From Artemisia argyi (taxonomy: Eukaryota > Streptophyta > Magnoliopsida > Asterales > Asteraceae), in assembly GCA_030686995.1 (NCBI GenBank), contig CM060680.1, positions 203,037,322-203,101,321 of the forward strand: 64,000 nucleotides of DNA, given 5' to 3'. Below the pieces are notes generated by a model that was given only the letters and a program-made list of their open reading frames with translations, did not search any database and was not told the origin of the DNA. Numbering within the stretch: the first letter of the stretch is position 1; each line of letters starts with the position of its first letter. Made by a program: the position numbers and the translations under genes. Positions 11,320 to 22,949 of this stretch are shown here, in pieces.

Positions 11320-11757
11320 CTTAAATCTGTTCCTTAAGTATTTTCGAAGTAAAATTAGCAAGAAAAACCATAATTCTCTTCAAAATTCAGACCCTCTATT
11401 TTCTCTTTTGCAGAATGCACGCCGCACAATCACACTTGTGCGCCGCACTTACACACAAAACACACAATTACCGTTGTACTTGTCACCAAGTACGACACAC
11501 TTATTCCAATCCGTAACTTTTTATTTTAAAATTCACAGTCTTATCATAAAAACCAAAAATAATCATCTTCTGATCACCAAAATCACTATCTATAAAAATA
11601 ATCTTCTCGGTAAAATAACACCGCCGTAAATTCAATCAACTACGCCGTACTTATCACTAGCACACAAGTACGCCGCACACTTATCTGTGTACGCCGCACT
11701 TATTTACTCAGAAAACAAAATTTGTCACACCGATTTAAATTTCGCTCTCTAATTTGA

Positions 11758-13107
11758 ATGCACACTCGTTCATCTGAAGCTGAACCTATTTAACCTTTAT
11801 CAGGACCTGAAAGAACTTTAAACAAAAGAAAACGTAAAAACAAAAGAGTTCCTTCTTCTCAAAAAGACGAAGGACCCAAACAACCTCGTGTTCATCACAC
11901 ACCTATTGACGATATCTCAAATTTCAGATTTTTCATTAAATTAATTCATCTATATGATCCAATGGATAACGCTGATAATGAACCTATGTGGGCTAACGAT
12001 CGTTTCGTTGCACCTACTCCTGGACCAGCTATTACCATTCCTGAAACTTCAAATGAGTTTGCCATAAAAGGAAATTACTTGACTCTTGTCAAGGGCAACC
12101 AATTTGATGGTCGAAATAAAACTGATCCTCATAAGCACATTCATGAATTTCAAAGTGTTTGTGACATATTTAAATACGGGGCAACTGAAACCGAAGCAGT
12201 AAGACTCATGATGTTCCCTTTATCTTTAACGGGAAAAGCTAAAACTTGGATTGACGAACTCGACGAAGGAACAATTGAATCCTGGGACGAGCTTCGTACT
12301 GCTTTCGTTAGTGTTGCTTTCACCGATGAAGGAACAATTGAATCCTGGGACGAGCTTCGTACCACCAGCTCTATTTGATAAACTTCTCGGAGAAATCCAA
12401 GGATTCTCACAATGTGAACGCGAAAATCTCACCGAAGCATGGCTTCGAATGAAAGAACTGCTAAGAAACTGTCATGGGCACGGTTTAACAAAAGGCAATA
12501 TAATCAAAATCTTTTACCACGGTCTTGACGAAATAACTCAAGAAGCTTTAAACGCAGCGGCCGGTGGTATCTTTCTTTACAAAACACCAAATCAAGCTTA
12601 TCAACTTCTCGAAGACAAAGTCTTACTTAAACTCGATTGGGCTAAAGACCAAAAACCAAGAACCTCTCTTCGTAAAACTGTTGCTTTCACCGATGAAGGC
12701 AGTAGTAATTCCGATACTGACAAAATTATGGCAAGAATGGATGCCATGGCAATCAAAATGGATGCTCAGTATAAAGAAATAAAAGAAACAATGTGAAATT
12801 TGTAATCACTGTGGTGGAAACCATCCAACCGCAAATTGCAATGATGATGACACACCTATGTCACATTAAAAAGAAGCCAAATTTGTGAATACATTTAGAC
12901 GTACTCGTTACTATGAGAACTATCGTGATCGTGATCGTGAACGATGGAGACTTACTACAAAAGCCGAATACAATCAAGAAGTTTTCAAACGAACAAATAA
13001 TAATGAAAGACCAGATGTTCAAACACTACTGGATGATTTTATTAAATCTCAAAAATCAACAAACCTTTTGTAAAAGAAATATTCATGGATCTCAAAGACA
13101 AACTTGA
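11758..13107 (+). pseudogene. Athila Gag, broken and internally duplicated
   Basis: A start at 11758 (MHTRSSEAEPI) is stopped after 11 codons. The capsid-like part follows at 11962-12300 (NYLTLVKGNQFDG, MMFPLSLTGKAKTWIDEL). A 63-bp duplication at 12265-12363 then shifts the frame. The rest (PPALFDKLLGEIQGFSQ, KIFYHGLDEITQEALNAAAGG) continues in another frame to 12796. A zinc knuckle of the C-x2-C-x3-H-x4-C type (CNHCGGNHPTANC) is encoded at about 12800-12840, followed by an Arg-rich tail. Gag would package the element RNA. The present copy cannot make it intact. Confidence 0.88.
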
Positions 13108-13459
13108 ATCCTCAGTCAAAAATACTCAAGCCTCAATTTAGAATTTGGAAGCTAAATTTGACAGATTTGCTGACAAGCAATCGGGCCGAGCTTCTGGATC
13201 TCTTCCTAGTAACACTTAGCCAAATCCTAAGAATAGTAAACCTTATCAACCACCACAAGCTCGACATGAGCATGTAAATGCTATTACAACAAGAAATGGT
13301 ACTTCATATAATCCACCAATTGATCCTAGTCAAACTCAACCTGCTGTTGAAGTTTTCACTAACAATGAAGAAAAGGACGAACCTGAAACCCGTGAGAAAA
13401 CCAAAACACCTAAAACACATGTCCTTAGACCTTATAAACCAATAATTCCATATCCTCAA

Positions 13460-14642
13460 CGCTTGAGAAAAGAAAAAATGGAAGCCCAATATGGAAAATT
13501 TCTCGACATAATTCGAGCCGTTCGAATTAATGTTTCCCTTGTTGACGTTTTAGCCGGAATGCCCAACTATGGGAAATTTCTCAAAGAACTTGTTAGTAAC
13601 AAAAACAAGCTCGAACAAATTTCCATAACCTTCCTAAATGAAGAATGTTCAGCAATTGTTGAAAACAAACTCCACCAAAACTCGGAGATCCCGGAAGTTT
13701 TCTAATTCCTTGTACTTTCAGTAAAACATTCTCGTGCAATGCTTTTGCCGATCTTGGTGCTAGCATTTATCTGATGCCGTATTCTCTCTATGCTAAATTA
13801 TCTATCGAAACACTTAAACCCACTAAAATGAGTGTGAGATTAGCAGACCGATCTTTCCAATATCCTTTGGGATCGCAGAAAATATGTTAGTCGAAGTTGG
13901 AAAATTTACATTTCTGGTAGATTTTGTTATCTTAGAAATGAAAGAAGATAGTAAAGTTCCTTTAATCTTAGGAAGACCTTTTCTGCATACAGCCGATGCA
14001 ATGATCCGAGTAAAACAAAAACAACTCAATTTAGGAGTTGGAAAAGAAAGAACGATTTTCTCCATTGATGAGGCTATGAAACACTCTTACTCTAATGATG
14101 ATACATGCTTTAGAATTGATGTTATCAATGAAATCCTTGAGGAAGATTTCAATGAACTTTTAAACGAATTCAATCAATTACCATATTCTGTCGACGAAAC
14201 AATCCATGAAGACGAAGTCTTTGCTGAATATGATCAATTCATGGCTATAACTATCGAGGATAATAATGAAAGTTCTGATAATGAAGAAGAAGAAACCATA
14301 TTCGGAAAAATAGTATTCGATACTGAACACAAACTTAGAAACTCTATTGAAGAACCACTTACCGATCTCATTCTTAAACCTTTACCAGAACACTTAGAAT
14401 ACGCTTTCTTAAATGAAGAATCATTACTCCCAGTTATAATCTCATCTAAACTTTCGGAAAGAAAGAAAATACAACTAATCTCGATTCTTAAGAATCACAA
14501 AAGAGCTTTTGCTTGGAAAACAAGTGATATACCTGGAATCTGTCCATCTTTCTGTAAACACAAAATTCAGTTGTTGGATGATAAGAAACCAGTTGTCCAA
14601 AAGCAAAGGAGACTCAATCCAAATACGAAAGAAGTTGTTTAA
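13460..14642 (+). pseudogene. Athila aspartic protease region and linker to reverse transcriptase
   Basis: The protease active site reads FADLGASIYLMP at about 13745-13780 (the Asp-Leu-Gly-Ala variant usual for Athila), with the flap and C-terminal part in the 13884-14642 frame (VPLILGRPFLHTADAMI). A frame break around 13870 separates the two. The Gag-protease junction upstream (13463-13705) holds the conserved FLDIIRAVRINVSLVDVL stretch. After the protease comes an acidic linker and the RT entry region (FAWKTSDIPGICPSFCKHKI), ending in a TAA at 14640. Confidence 0.85.
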
Positions 14643-15900
14643 AAGGAAGTAGTTAAACTTCTTGACTCAGGAATTATCTATCCAATTGCAGATAGCCCTT
14701 GGGTAAGTCCTATTCATTGTGTTCCTAAAAAGGGAGGTATCACAGTAGTAACAAATGAGAATGACGAACTTGTCCCAACTAGAACTGTAACTGGTTGGAG
14801 AGTATGTATTGACTATAGAAAACTGAATGAAGCAACCGCAAAAGATCATTTTCCTCTCCCATTCATGGACCAAATGTTAGAACGATTAGCCGGAAACGAA
14901 TATTTCTGTTTTCTGGACGGATTTTTAGGTTATTTCCAAATACCAATCGATCCAATGGATCAAGAAAAAACAACGTTTACTTGTCCTTTCGGAACTTACG
15001 CTTATCGACGTATGCCCTTTGGTTTATGTAACGCACCTGCTACTTTTCAGAGGTGCATGATAGCAATTTTTCATGATATGATTGAAGAATTCATGGAAGT
15101 TTTCATGGATGATTTTTCTTTCTTTGGAAATTCTTTTGATAAATTCCTAAATAATTTAGACAAAATGCTTCAACGTTGCGAAGATGCAAATCTTGTTTTA
15201 AATTGGGAAAAGTGCCACTTCATGGTCAAAGAAGGAATTGTGCTTGGAGATAAAGTGTGAGGAGCCGGACTTGAAGTAGACAAAGCAAAAACTGACGTGA
15301 TTTCAAAATTACCACCTCCTACTAATGTGAAAGGCATTAGAAGTTTTTTAGGACATGCAGGATTCTATCGACGATTCATTAAAAAAAAATTCAAAAATTG
15401 CTCGTCCGTTAACTAAATTGTTCGAAAAAGACTTCACATTTGAATTTGATGACGAATGTCATAAAACCTTCGAAATTCTTAAATAAAAACTCACATGCAC
15501 ACCAATCATAATAAGTCCAAATTGGAATCTTCCATTTAAACTAATGTGTGATGCAAGCGATTTCGCTGTCGGAGCCGTTTTAGGATAAAAAGACGGTAAA
15601 CACTTCCATCCTATCTACTTTGCTAGTAAAACGTTAAACGCTGCTCAACAAAATTATACAGTTACTGAAGAAGAACTCATGGACGTTGTATTTACATTTG
15701 ACAAATTTCGTGAGTACCTTGTTCTATCCAAAATTGTGGTATATACAGACCATTCTGCTCTCAAATATCTATTTAAAAAACAAGATGCCAAGCCACGTCT
15801 TATTCATTGGATATTACTTTTACAAAAAATTGATATAGAAATAAAAGATAAGAAAGGTGCTGATAATGTAGTTGCCGATCATTTGTCTCGTACAGAAAAA
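14643..15900 (+). pseudogene. Athila reverse transcriptase and RNase H
   Basis: After the stop at 14640 the frame continues with SGIIYPIADSPWVSPIHCVPKKGG and the palm domain (WRVCIDYRKLNEATAKDHFPLP). The catalytic motif reads FMDDFSFFG near 15100. A stop follows GDKV at 15258-15260. A frame change lies in the A-run near 15385, with further stops near 15483 and 15586. RNase H is recognisable from MCDASDFAVGAVLG (15547) through TDHSALKYLF to VADHLSRTE (about 15890). It converts element RNA to DNA in intact relatives; here it is inactive. Confidence 0.9.
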
Positions 15901-17142
15901 GAAGACGAAGAAATAGAAATCGAAATAGATGACAATTTTCCCGATGAAACTCTTAATGCAATTAGTTCTCCAGATACGCCATGGTTCTCGGACCTTGCAA
16001 ACTATCTGGCGGGGAATGTGTTACGTAAGGGAATGACTCACCAACAGAAAAATAAATTCTTTTCAGACTTAAAAAAATATTTCTGGGCCGAACCCTACTT
16101 ATTCAAAATATATCCCGACAGAATAATCTGTAGATATGTATCTGGACCCGAAACTCGTGCTATTCTTGATAAATGTCACCATGGACCTACCGGTGGACAT
16201 TATGATGCTACTACTACAGCTAAAAAAGTATTTGATTCAGGATTTTATTGGCCGACTATATTAAAAGAAGCACATACTCTAGTTCGCTTATGCGAAGCAT
16301 GTTAGAAAACCATAAACATTTCTAAAAGGGATGAAATGCCTATGAATTATATTCAAGTATGTGAAATTTTTGACATTTGGGTTATAGATTTTATGGGATC
16401 ATTTCTCAAATCATCAAAATTTGAATACATCCTAGTTGCTATTGATTATGTCTCAAAATGGGCAGAAGCTCAAGCTCTTCAAACAAATGATGCCAAAGTT
16501 ATAACATTTCTCAAAAAACTCTTTTGTCGTTTTGGTATGCCGAAAGCTCTCATAAGCGACAGAGGCACTCACTTTTGCAATAAAATGATGGAAAAAGCCA
16601 TGAAAAGATATGGAGTCAATCATCGATTCTCTACATCCTATCACCCTCAAACGAGTGGTTAAGTTGAAAATACTAATAGAGCTCTTAAAAGAATACTTGA
16701 AAAAACAGTGAAAGACAACCCTTCTGTTTGGTCAAAGAAACTTGATGATGCTCTATGGGCTTTTAGAACTGCTTATAAAACACCAACTGGAACAACTCTA
16801 TATAAACTAATATACGGTAAATCGTGTCACCTACCTTTTGAAATAGAACACCGTGCATACTGGGCTCTTAAAAACTGTAATTCAGATTTAATTGCCGCCG
16901 GTGAGAAACGTATGTTTCAACTTCATGAACTAGACGAATTACGCTTTCATGCTTATGAAAACTCTAATCTTTACAAAGCTAGAACAAAGGTTTGGCATGA
17001 TAGAAAATTAAAAATAGGAAAAGAATTCAAGAAAGGAGATAAAGTCCTTTTGTTCCAATCTAAGTTCAAAATCAAACAACCGAAACTTACGAGCTGTTGG
17101 CTTGGATCTTATACTGTTAAACATCAATTTATATCTGGATAA
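15901..17142 (+). pseudogene. Athila integrase
   Basis: The zinc-binding HHCC domain has HH at CHHGPTGGHY and CC at LVRLCEAC (about 16170-16305). A stop then replaces the next residue. The core carries the catalytic D in VIDFMGS, the second D in LISDRGTHF, and the E in ENTNRALK just after a stop at 16660. The C-terminal part (WALKNCNSDL, WHDRKLKIGKEFKKGDKVLLF) runs to 17142, again ending in a stop inside a domain that continues beyond it. Order RT, RNase H, integrase confirms Ty3/gypsy. Confidence 0.9.
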
Positions 17143-18736
17143 GTTGAATTGTATGGACCTGACAATAAAAATTTCATAGTTAATGGTCACAGACTAAAAT
17201 TATACCATGAGGAAGAAAGTTTCAACGATAGAAGGGAAGAATCAACCCCCTTCTTCCCAAATAATTAAAATCAACCTTAATTACATGAGTCGAGCTATAT
17301 ACTCTGAAATTAGCGCTTGGCGGGAGGCAACCCGTTATGTTCCATTTCATTTTTTTATTTTCTCTTTGTTTCACCACACTGTCAAACTTAAGTGTGGAGG
17401 TAAAATATAAAAACACATAAAAAATATAAATAACCCAACAAAACCTAAAAATATTTTCCATTTATTTTTGTGTTTGTTTGTTTAAATTTGTAGATCATTA
17501 TGATGGAGAAGAGACCGCATTTGGGATAGCTTAGCTCTTCATGCTTTCTCATATGGCCCGGGAAGTTTCTGTCTCTTGAGTAGTTTTTTTTTCTATTTTT
17601 ATTTATTCTCAGTTATAAACATTGAGGGCAATGTTCAACTTGAGTATTGGGGGAGCCAAATAGTAAAAAAAATATAATCATTCCAAAAAAAATCGATTAC
17701 ATGATAAAATCATTGCTTTCAATTTATAAAAATTATAAAATTGATATTTTTACAAGTTATTAAGGCAAATCCACTTGGATTGACACTATATCTAGACACA
17801 ATTTCATTCATCACAAATGTGAGATCATTATAAGCCTTTATAAGTGTATATCTGCTACACTTTCCTCCAAATATATGAGTGAGCCGACGATTTTAAATTA
17901 GCTCTAGAACTTACATTTATACATCAATAATGAATGCCGCAGTGAGATTGCATTTTTATGCTTTATAGACAATTTCACATGATATTGAGGCAAAGTTAGG
18001 ATTTACACCAAATAGCCATCCTATGAAAGTTATAATCTATTTGACTACACTGGTCACTAGTATCATCTAGAATTAACCTTCTAGCGCTCATTTTTAGTGT
18101 TATTGCCACCTAGAACAACATGTTGAGCCTTAGCCTTTTTCTTTGATCACACTAATTATATTTGCTCAAAAAGAATGAAGTTTCATTGATTATTGTTGCA
18201 TAATGAAAAATTATATGAAAGAAAAAAAATAAGAAGAAGGAGAAGAAAGAAAAAGAAAGAAGTTGGAAATATGTATTCGCTAAAGTAAGAAAAATGTTTG
18301 TGTTGAAAGAAAGAAAAATGAGATGAAGATCTAAGAATATCCTCTATGATAAGCAGCTTATTGGTATATTATTTTGAGAATCCACTTAAAACAAAAGAAA
18401 AATTATCCATGCCTTATTCATACCCTTAATCCCAAAGCCAACCCAGAAAGTCCCCATTGATATTATTGTCTGGTGCTTACGCCTTGTCGGAGTTCTCTTT
18501 GTGATTTGTGCAAGCCTATGGTAGCTATTTAGTCGTGTCTATGCGATTGAGTGATATTAACCCTACTTGAGTGAATTGTGTGAACCATTTAAATTAATCC
18601 TTCGTGAGGTAGTTATGTGTCAATGCCTTTTTAGCAAAATAATAAAATCTTGATAATATATCTCCATGATCAAAAACAAATTGAATTTTCTCGCTTGATT
18701 GCTTGAGGGCAAGCAATAGCTAAGTGTGGAGGTATT
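17143..18736 (+). other. 3' untranslated region of the Athila-like element
   Basis: A short continuation of the pol C-terminus (to about 17215) is followed by AT-rich sequence without a convincing reading frame. There is a purine-rich tract near 18210-18330, an internal polypurine-like TATTGGGGGAGCC near 17645, and the true polypurine tract ending at 18736. The envelope-like ORF found in some Athila copies is not recognisable here. Confidence 0.6.
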
Positions 18737-20010
18737 TGATAATGCTCTAATTATATATATTTCTCGAGCATTATATTATATGTTTATGATCATTTAGTGT
18801 GGACTTTTGGTACTTAATAGCATGAAATGAATGCAGGTTCACTCTCAGACGTTCAGAAGCATGAAACACTAAAAAGAACAAACTATCTCATCATTCGAAG
18901 CAACGAAATAAGAATTCCATTATATACCTAACAAGTGCGCCAGTTTTCTAGCTAAGTGCGCCGCACTTGTCCACTCGGTCAAAGGAAGTCAATAAGATAT
19001 ATTAAATAAAAGTGCGCCGGTTTTGTATTTTAAGTGCGCCGTACTTCCTCTGCATGTATGAAACTTTGGCGCCAAGAAAACAGCAAAGTGCGCCGCACTC
19101 ATATCAAAGTACGCCATACTTTGAACATCAGAAGCCTATAAATAGAGCTCATTTGCAAGCATTTGAACTCTCCACTCAATAACCAATTCTCGCGAAGCAA
19201 AGATAAGAAGTACCATGTGATCCTGAGCCTTAGCCAGACGTGAACGGGTAGAGAAAGGGGTGTTGAATGCGTGTTGGTGTCAAAATCTTGGTTACTTGTG
19301 ACACTTGTGTAATCCATTTGATCAATCCGATTCGTATGTCTCTTGTTTACTATTTAATCATTTGTCTTGTTATGAACTCATTAGCCATGAGAGGCTAAAC
19401 CTCTTGTGATTGCTTGGATATGTGAAATAATAAAGTGACTTATGATTATGTTTTGATCTCTATCAATTTCAAGTTTGTGTTGTGAGCTATTTTATCTCTA
19501 GTCTTATCCCGTTTTGATATTGAAACCGGTTCAATATAATGTGTTGGGATAGGTCAAAAGAACCAATATGTTAAAAGCAATTCTAGGAACTTGTTTGCGT
19601 TCCTAGCCTTTGAAAGGATAAATCCACTTAGGGGAATCAATACTAATCTAGACTTGATTTGAAATACTATTTCGAGAGAAATCTCTTGATAGATAAACAT
19701 AAATCTTGAATTGAACCTACGAATTATGAAATTGCTCTTTTGACGAAAATAGCAAGGTTATAAGTTGTGCACTGCTAATTATCAAACTGAGATCAAATCA
19801 TAAGCATTGTTACTAGATTATCTAAGCTATCCAAGCAATCATATGTTTTATTGTTTGAATCCTTCATATTATCATATTTGCTATTTGTTACTTATTGTCT
19901 TGTTTACTACTTATTTATACTTAAACTCGAACGAACTAAGTCCCTGTGGATATGACCTGGTCTTACCTAAAACTTATATTACCAACGAGGGTTATACTTA
20001 TCCATGTGTT
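18737..20010 (+). repeat. 3' LTR of the Athila-like element, 3'-truncated
   Basis: Starts TGATAATGCTC after the polypurine tract and matches the 5' LTR with scattered substitutions. It stops at ...CCATGTGTT, 58 bp before the expected CA end, and joins directly to the Harbinger gene fragment. Confidence 0.9.
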
Positions 20011-20395
20011 GTACCGGGGAAGCCACTCGTCAAGCCCATTCGAAGAATATATGTCATCCAAGCTTCGTATCCAACGGGAAGCGGCTCAAGAGGCGTACAC
20101 GGCGATTAAAGAGAAAGGTCGTACGATTATGCGTTTGGAAGAGATAAAATTTCTCGGTATCAACACGAAGGAAATGAATGCGAATACTGCGTATTGGATC
20201 GAGATGGAAAAAGAGAAAATCATCAAAAAAAAATATAATTTGCAACCAAAGGAGCAGTTTTATTTCATTTCCGTATTGTATTTTTATTTCGTAATTTCTT
20301 TTATGTCGTACTTTCCTTTATGTCGTATTTTCTTATTTCGTAATTGTTTTTTTTATGTTGTAACTTTTTTTTTAATTTCGTATTGTAATTTTTAA
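20011..20395 (+). pseudogene. PIF/Harbinger-type Myb/SANT-like protein gene, C-terminal piece
   Basis: The plus strand reads SHSSSPFEEYMSSKLRIQ, then an AAQEAYTAIKEKGRTIMRLE helix and AYWIEMEKEKI. This is the C-terminal NAM-associated, coiled-coil-like domain of the same family as the piece at 9813-9966. Family members work with a DDE transposase in PIF/Harbinger transposition. Only about the last 75 codons belong to the domain; the reading frame then runs into T-rich sequence with repeated CGTATTGT-like words that resembles the tail at 22600-22800. It is a fragment separated from its left part by the Athila element. Confidence 0.7.
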
Positions 20396-20995
20396 GTTTA
20401 TTAATATAATGTTAGATTGTTTATTAAATGAATGGTGCGTTTGTTATCCAGGTTTTTACATAAAGGTTTTGACTCAATACCATTTTTATTTGTTTGGTTT
20501 GCAAGGATTGGATTTATGTGGATCCACAATACCCACTATCATAGGTTTTGAGAATGTGAGAGAAATCCCTACTTAATGAGTAGGTGTAGCAAAAATGTGG
20601 GTCAAACTTTGTATTTTCTTTCTATCTCATACATCTTTTTTTTTATTAATCTCATTTTCTAAATTATAACAAAAAAATAACTTTTAAATTTAATTCTAAT
20701 TCCAAACCAACAAAACAAACAAAATTTTAAATTCCAATCAGTCTTCTCTTTCTACTCTTACATCAAATCAAATCCAATGCCAAACCAATCTATTAGTTTA
20801 AGGGTTGAATTTGTAATTTATATTTTGTAAATAAAGATGGGTCTCAAAATATGGTGTTGACGTGGTGTTATGATAACAGGTTAATGTTGAAATTTTAAAA
20901 TTGATGTGGCGTTAACGTAGCTGGATTTTTTATGTTAACTTAAGTTATAGTACCCATTGCTGTTAGATTAGATCCTACTTTTACTACGAGTATTA
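20396..20995. other. AT-rich intergenic stretch, no gene seen
   Basis: No coding similarity. Once the Harbinger element and the MULE are set aside, its right edge is contiguous with the sequence before the HDA14 start codon, so it may contain the former distal promoter of that gene. Confidence 0.4.
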
Positions 20996-21428
20996 GAGGG
21001 AGAGGTGTGGCTCGTTGCCAAGACTCGCCACTCATACGTGGACAAGCACTTGCCCTCGCCACAGCTCTTTGCTGCACCCCCACCCTTCCCATGGTTCGCC
21101 AGTTGGGTGCTACTCGTCTGCATGACGAGCTTTGAGCATCTGGCATTTCGTCCTTCTTTTTTATCTTTTGTAATTCTTTTATTTGTTTTGTATATTTGTA
21201 GATGTAAATGGTTTATAATGTTTTAAATATGTAAACTTGTAAATGAGTAATTGTTTTTTAAAATACGAAATGAAAATACATTAAACACGGAATTGAAATA
21301 CATAAAACATGGAATTGAAATACATTAAACAACGTATGATTAAAATAAACTACGTTTAAAACGTTAAACAAAGATACGATATTCCAAAACATTAACCCAC
21401 GATTAAAATAAACTACGAATAAAGAAAA

Positions 21429-21912
21429 TGAATCAGTCTGAGACATAGCCCTCGTCACTTGAATTGGAAGACTCTGATAGCATAAGGCCTAACCCCATAG
21501 CCCATCGGTATTCTGCTTCACGGTTTAACCGATCCTGACGAGCTTTTGCCCGCGCCTTACGAGCTTTTGCCTTACTTTCTTCCTCCTCTTGAACTTGTAA
21601 CAAGACTTGCATATCTTGCTCAATGAGTTCTTAATCAGTCAACCCAAATGCATTTGGTTGGTTTTGTGGTGGATTGTTTGCAGGTTGATTGTTTTGTGGT
21701 GGATTGTTTGCCGGTGGAAACAGAACTTCCGGTGGAGTGTTTTGTGGTGGATTGTCATATGAGAATACAGGAAACAAATCTGCTGGTGGAGTGTTTTGTG
21801 GTGGATTGTCATATGGGAATACAGGAAACAGATCTTCCGGTGGGGTGTTGTAAACTGATTCAGGTGAAGTTTTGTGTGACATTGTTGTATGAATTATTTG
21901 TGAATTCTGCAT
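21429..21912 (-). pseudogene. unrecognised Pro/Asn-rich protein with basic C-terminus in the Harbinger element
   Basis: The minus strand starts at 21912 (MQNSQIIHTTMSHKTSPESV). It then has a Pro/Asn-rich stretch with repeated DNPPQNTPP units, two of them inside a longer duplicated block. A TAA interrupts the frame at 21632 after FGLTD. The same frame continues with an Arg/Lys/Ala-rich helix (KAKARKARAKARQDRLNR) and ends SSNSSDEGYVSD at about 21429. It may be the N-terminal part of the element's transposase gene, since it diverges from the Myb/SANT gene as the two Harbinger genes can, but no DDE residues are present. The function is unknown. Confidence 0.45.
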
Positions 21913-22243
21913 GATTTGTGTGTGAATTGTGGGTGTATTGTGTGCCTCTGTGAATGGCTATTTATAGGATCGTTTTTGAATTTGAAATTTAAATATATCC
22001 CGCTCTGTTTTTTGAATTTGAATTTTAAATGTATCCCGCCTGTTTTTTGAATTTGAATTTTAAGTTTATCCCTCTCTTACAATTTGAAAGAATTTTAAGT
22101 TTATCCCGCTCTATCAATTTGAATTTGAATTTTACATATATCCCGCTCATTTTTTGAAATTTGAATTTCCAAACACCCCTATATAAAGCATACCATAACA
22201 TACTATTTTGCACATACTGTACTTCACTTTCTAAACCATTTTA

Positions 22244-22597
22244 CAATGACTAATCGTTGGTCTATTGAAGAAGAAAACTTGCTAGCTGACATGTGGCTTG
22301 AAGTTTCCTAATACTGTGTCGAATCCTCTTTTTGGAATGAGGTTGTAGAAAGGTTCAACAACCAATTTGACGGTGATTTTCGTAACAAAAACCAGATAAC
22401 GGCTAAGTGGGCAAACTTACCAGTGAATGTAAAAAATTCAATGATATTTACTTGAATTTGCAGTGTACAAGTCAGGACAATGATCGTCTTCACAATGCAA
22501 TGAACATTTTAAAAGAACGCTTTGGTGGGCGAGGCTTCAAATATATTCATGTGTGGTTCATTTTGAGAAACAACCCCATATGGAACAGATACAATAC
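22244..22597 (+). pseudogene. Myb/SANT-like DNA-binding protein of PIF/Harbinger, N-terminal part
   Basis: Starts MTNRWSIEEENLLADMWLEV, the SANT/Myb-like helix bundle found in the accessory ORF of plant PIF/Harbinger elements. A TAA interrupts it after the first 20 codons, and a frame change around 22420 follows. The rest (ECKKFNDIYLNLQ, LHNAMNILKERFGGRGFKYI, HVWFILRNNPIW) is readable to 22597. The C-terminal domain seen in the 20011-20395 copy is missing, and the sequence goes straight to a T-rich tail. Such proteins are thought to bind the element ends with the transposase. Confidence 0.7.
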
Positions 22598-22830
22598 TTA
22601 ACGGCTTTTGTATTTCCGTATCGTGTGTATTTGTATTTTCGTATCGTGTGTAGTTGTTTTTACGTATCGTGTGTATTTGTATTTCCGTATCGTCTGCATT
22701 TGTATTTTTGTATCGTGTGTATTTGTATTTTTATTTCGTATTGTTTTTTTAACCGTATCGTTACTTTATGTTTCGTATGTTTTTATTTTCTTGTATTGTA
22801 TTTTTAATTAATGAAATGAATTTATTTTAT
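22598..22830 (+). repeat. short-period T-rich repeat (CGTATCGTGTGTATTTGTATTT units)
   Basis: Variants of a 20-24 bp unit built on CGTATCGTGTG and TTTGTATTT recur about six times between 22610 and 22760. Similar but more degenerate words follow the other Myb/SANT fragment (20265-20395), so this is probably the 3' untranslated region of that gene family. Confidence 0.6.
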
Positions 22831-22949
22831 TTAGTGAAATTAATAAAAAAAAATAAAGTTGGAAGTGAGAGGTGAGAGGCAGTTGGTGAGGGGTTAGTTA
22901 CGAAGAGAATGGGCTCTTCACTGCACTATCCCTCTTAGATATTACGGAG

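Larger units (their letters stand above)
9967..20010 (+). mobile_element. Athila-like LTR retrotransposon, inserted in a Harbinger Myb/SANT-like gene
   Basis: The two LTRs (9967-11294 and 18737-20010) match over nearly their full length. The primer site is TGGCGCCGGTGCCGGGGA, then gag, protease, RT, RNase H and integrase follow on the plus strand, with a polypurine tract (AAGTGTGGAGGTATT) before the 3' LTR. The Gag text (IKGNYLTLVKGNQFDG, GGIFLYKTPNQAYQLL) is characteristic of Athila. Many stops and frameshifts show the copy is inactive. The 3' LTR lacks its last 58 bp, which also removes any target duplication. Confidence 0.92.
20996..22934. mobile_element. PIF/Harbinger-like element, non-autonomous or degenerate (1.94 kb)
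   Basis: Flanked by TTA at 20993-20995 and 22935-22937, the target preference of PIF/Harbinger. Both ends read GAGGGA followed by a looser AG-containing inverted repeat. Inside are two divergent genes about 330 bp apart: a minus-strand ORF (21429-21912) and a plus-strand Myb/SANT-like ORF (22244-22597). A DDE transposase core is not present. Terminal repeat similarity beyond the first six bases is weak, so the boundaries rest mainly on TTA plus GAGGGA plus the Myb/SANT content. Confidence 0.6.

Noticed and set aside
11033..11629. 198-codon plus-strand frame across the Athila LTR/leader junction
   Set aside because: It spans the LTR end and primer site and has no domain; its first part recurs in the 3' LTR at 19807 with a different ending.
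21648..21914. Val/Cys/Asp-rich plus-strand frame
   Set aside because: Shadow of the repeated Pro/Asn codons of the minus-strand ORF; the repetitive DNA keeps several frames open.
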